Shown: piece after piece, positions 61,544 through 64,000 of the stretch
Position numbering within the stretch: position 1 is the stretch's first letter
How the letters are laid out: every line of letters begins with the position of its first letter
DNA from: Acestrorhynchus altus
Taxonomy: Eukaryota; Chordata; Actinopteri; Characiformes; Acestrorhynchidae
Length of the DNA: 64,000 nt
Direction of reading: 5' to 3'
NCBI GenBank assembly: GCA_034509495.1
Contig: CM067508.1
Coordinates: 23,171,533-23,235,532, forward strand
Notes under the pieces: generated by a model
The model's input: only the letters and a program-made list of their open reading frames with translations
Database searches by the model: none
Told to the model about the DNA's origin: nothing
Program-made: the position numbers and the translations under genes

Positions 61544-64000
61544 GAAAGGCATGAGAGGGAGGGAAGAAGAAGCAAGCCAGTAAAACATCTGGTTGTCCAC
61601 AGGTCATCTGAAAAACAAAAAACAAGCTTCACGTCAGTTTGCCTTTTCTGCTGTATTTGATTCGACTGTGTGTCAAATGAATTCTACCAGTATGATTTCA
61701 TTTATCTACACTGTAACAACTTCTCAGTAAGGATATCCAAGCACTGCACCACTCATCTGTGATCCACACCAGTGAGCCATTACATTAGTAGCACTGTCAG
61801 GAAAAGTGAAAACCATTTATTCTCTTCATCTACAGTGGCGTCTGTCAAGAAACAGCTCTATTAGGCAGCAAGTGAACAGTCAGTTCTTGAAATCGATGTG
61901 TTAAAAGGTACAATCATACAATTGAAAACACTCTTATAGGTTCAAACTGTGATGACTACATGACTGGATCAGAAAACCTTAGGCAGGTCAGACAGGATGT
62001 TCCTGGTATGCAGTGACCTACCAAAAGTGCTCAAAGGAAGAACAACCAGTGAACTGGCCCATGACAGAGTAACTGGTGACAGAGGTTTACTGATGCTCAT
62101 GGAGGTCATTGTTCTCAAATGCTGTGCAAAACATGTCTTGTGTTGCTGTGTCCAAATAATTAAACTTAGGATTGAACGTCCAAAGCACATTGTTCCAAAA
62201 GTGGTGGTCTTTGTCAAGGTGTTCTCTGGCAAACTTTAATCCTGCCCTGATGTTTTATTTCCAAGTATTTTCTCATTGCACACTATCAATGAAAATGGAT
62301 ATTGGAACAGTTGACTTCTAAGATCAGATTCCTGTTCCAAAACTAATTTGCATGAACAACCTTTTTTTTAAAGGCCTCAGAGAGTTTTCATGCTGATACC
62401 ACTCACTTCAACAGTTAAGGACAAATTAAGCTAATGTCTAATGGCTAATGTTTAAATTGGCTGCACCTGATTAAAATGTTTAGACATTTTAAGTAGGATT
62501 AAATGCAAGGTTGATCTAAATTTTTTCTCACAACAAAATTTGATTGGTATCATTTCACAAATTGTATATAAAAGATATTTCTTCTTAATTACACCATTGG
62601 TCAATATTGATGGTCAAAGATTTAAATATGTGAAGGTTGAGTTATATAGGATGTGCTACCTTTTTCAAAGAACTAAGTGATTATAAGGTTAAAATTAAAG
62701 TTTATTGGGGAAAATTGTACAACTGAAATCCTGTAGCCTGGACACAAAATGAACATTTTCGAATGAGCCAGGAATGCATGTGCTGACCCAACATTTTTCC
62801 CAGTGAAGCAGTGTTTTCCTGTGTTTTTCCTGATTATTTTGTTTTTACTCAGGTGTATTATGTAAACAGATTGTACTATTATTAGTTGCTTGACTGTTAG
62901 AAAAGTATAAATACAAAATCAGCCCCCATACTCTCATATTGTGGCTATCTTTTAGACATTTAGGCTATCCTAACACTCTATACTTCTGCTGGGAGCATTT
63001 TCGATTATGGTACTGTTATCAAAATAGCTTACTTTTTTTTTTTTACTTACAATAGCTTACAATTTAATTTAGGCCGCTTTATCTTTAAATACACATTATG
63101 GTAGCATATATTTGACAAAGTAGCACTTTGTTTAAAAAGTTGTTTTGTTTTCTTTACATTTTATTTATTCTGGATATTGAATAATTTCAATGTCTGATTA
63201 TTTTTAATAATTCAATGTTAATTGCTTTTACTATGCTATCATCATTTTATTGATGGCATAAATGGCCTTAAGATGACAACATTATAATTTATTGCAATTA
63301 TTTCTACGACAATTTATTGTCCAAGAAAATGATTATCATGACAGACCTTATGAGAGGTAATACATATGGGTGCAGGATCTCCTGCACATGTCACTGAGCT
63401 TTTAGTGTCCCTCGCGTCACCACTAAGGATAAGTGACTGTGGTTTTCAGTGTCTCCTCAGTTCATCTCACCACCAGTTGGGTGAGTGTGTCATTCCAATT
63501 TAATTCCAGGTTTCTCATTCACAACACTGCTGCAAACAAAGATGACCATGGCTTGGTCAGAATGGCATAAATGGAAGGAAATTCCCTCAGTCCAATGATG
63601 TGTCCCCTCTCAAATTCTCTCAACTGGACAAAATATTTTTGAGGGCATCATAGAAGCATGTCTAACCGTCAGTGTTTTATCACAAAGAGGTACACTACCC
63701 AGAATATCCTCTTTTTATATGGCAGAGGGGAAGAGCTGTTATGCCTGTCTAATCAGACCACACCTATAGTCATAATATCTGCCTGACACAAAACTGCATC
63801 CTAAGTTTTGCAGTAATCTGACATTGTGTTCTTTTTTCAATTAATCAAATGAATAACTGTCTCTACTGTATAGGGAAGGCTTTCTATGAGATTGTGGTGC
63901 ATTGCTGTGAGAATAGTAGCCTGCAGCACATGTGTGTGGGCCTCCTGTATTGAATGTGGATGTCATTTCTAGACAGATGCCACTGGTCACAATTATTAAG
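61544..64000. other. Non-coding right flank beyond mir-129
   Basis: No gene recognised. It contains a Tc1-like fragment at 61855-62060, a reversed Tc1-like remnant around 62280-62560 and a start of an 'ATGGACAAA' family copy at about 63835-63915. In the human order the next protein gene outward would be LRRC4, which is not visible here. Confidence 0.55.

Noticed and set aside
61320..61625. A 101-codon minus-strand frame across the mir-129 hairpin
   Set aside because: The constraint here is explained by the microRNA arms; the rest of the frame looks random.

Overview
This window is nuclear DNA from a bony fish, most likely an ostariophysan teleost (characin, catfish or carp relative). The evidence is split vertebrate genes with canonical introns, a two-cysteine leptin of the otophysan lepa type, long (CA)n, (GT)n, (CT)n and (TA)n microsatellites, and many decayed Tc1-like elements, short palindromic DNA transposons and SINEs. 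The species cannot be read from the sequence. All exon coordinates come from matching splice sites, codon phase and recalled family sequences by eye.

Layout: 1-5.4 kb is repeat-rich non-coding DNA. prrt4 (minus, 5436-13379, four coding exons, 970 aa) encodes a signal peptide, a long Ser/Thr/Pro-rich ectodomain, seven hydrophobic segments and a basic tail. 13.5-23.9 kb is intergenic and repeat-rich. A TMEM53/DUF829-like alpha/beta-hydrolase gene (plus, 23919-27568, three exons, 321 aa) starts with an arginine-rich leader resembling a mitochondrial presequence. rbm28 (plus, 29152-43020, 19 coding exons, 768 aa) encodes a nucleolar protein with four RRMs. Leptin a (lepa, minus, 46242-48184, two coding exons plus an inferred leader exon near 49.25 kb behind a TATA box) follows. 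At 61.47-61.54 kb on the minus strand is a mir-129 hairpin with both mature arms intact.

The neighbours mir-129, lepa, rbm28 and prrt4 match the human 7q32.1 block (MIR129-1, LEP, RBM28, PRRT4, IMPDH1, as I recall it), so this is a conserved syntenic segment and not an operon-like functional unit. The TMEM53-like gene is the addition relative to the human order. I found no wholly new genetic system. The points most worth checking are the mir-129 locus, the two upstream ATGs at the lepa leader exon, the leader on the TMEM53-like protein, a GC-AG intron in rbm28, and an rbm28 stop codon that forms the first triplet of an 8-bp tandem array.
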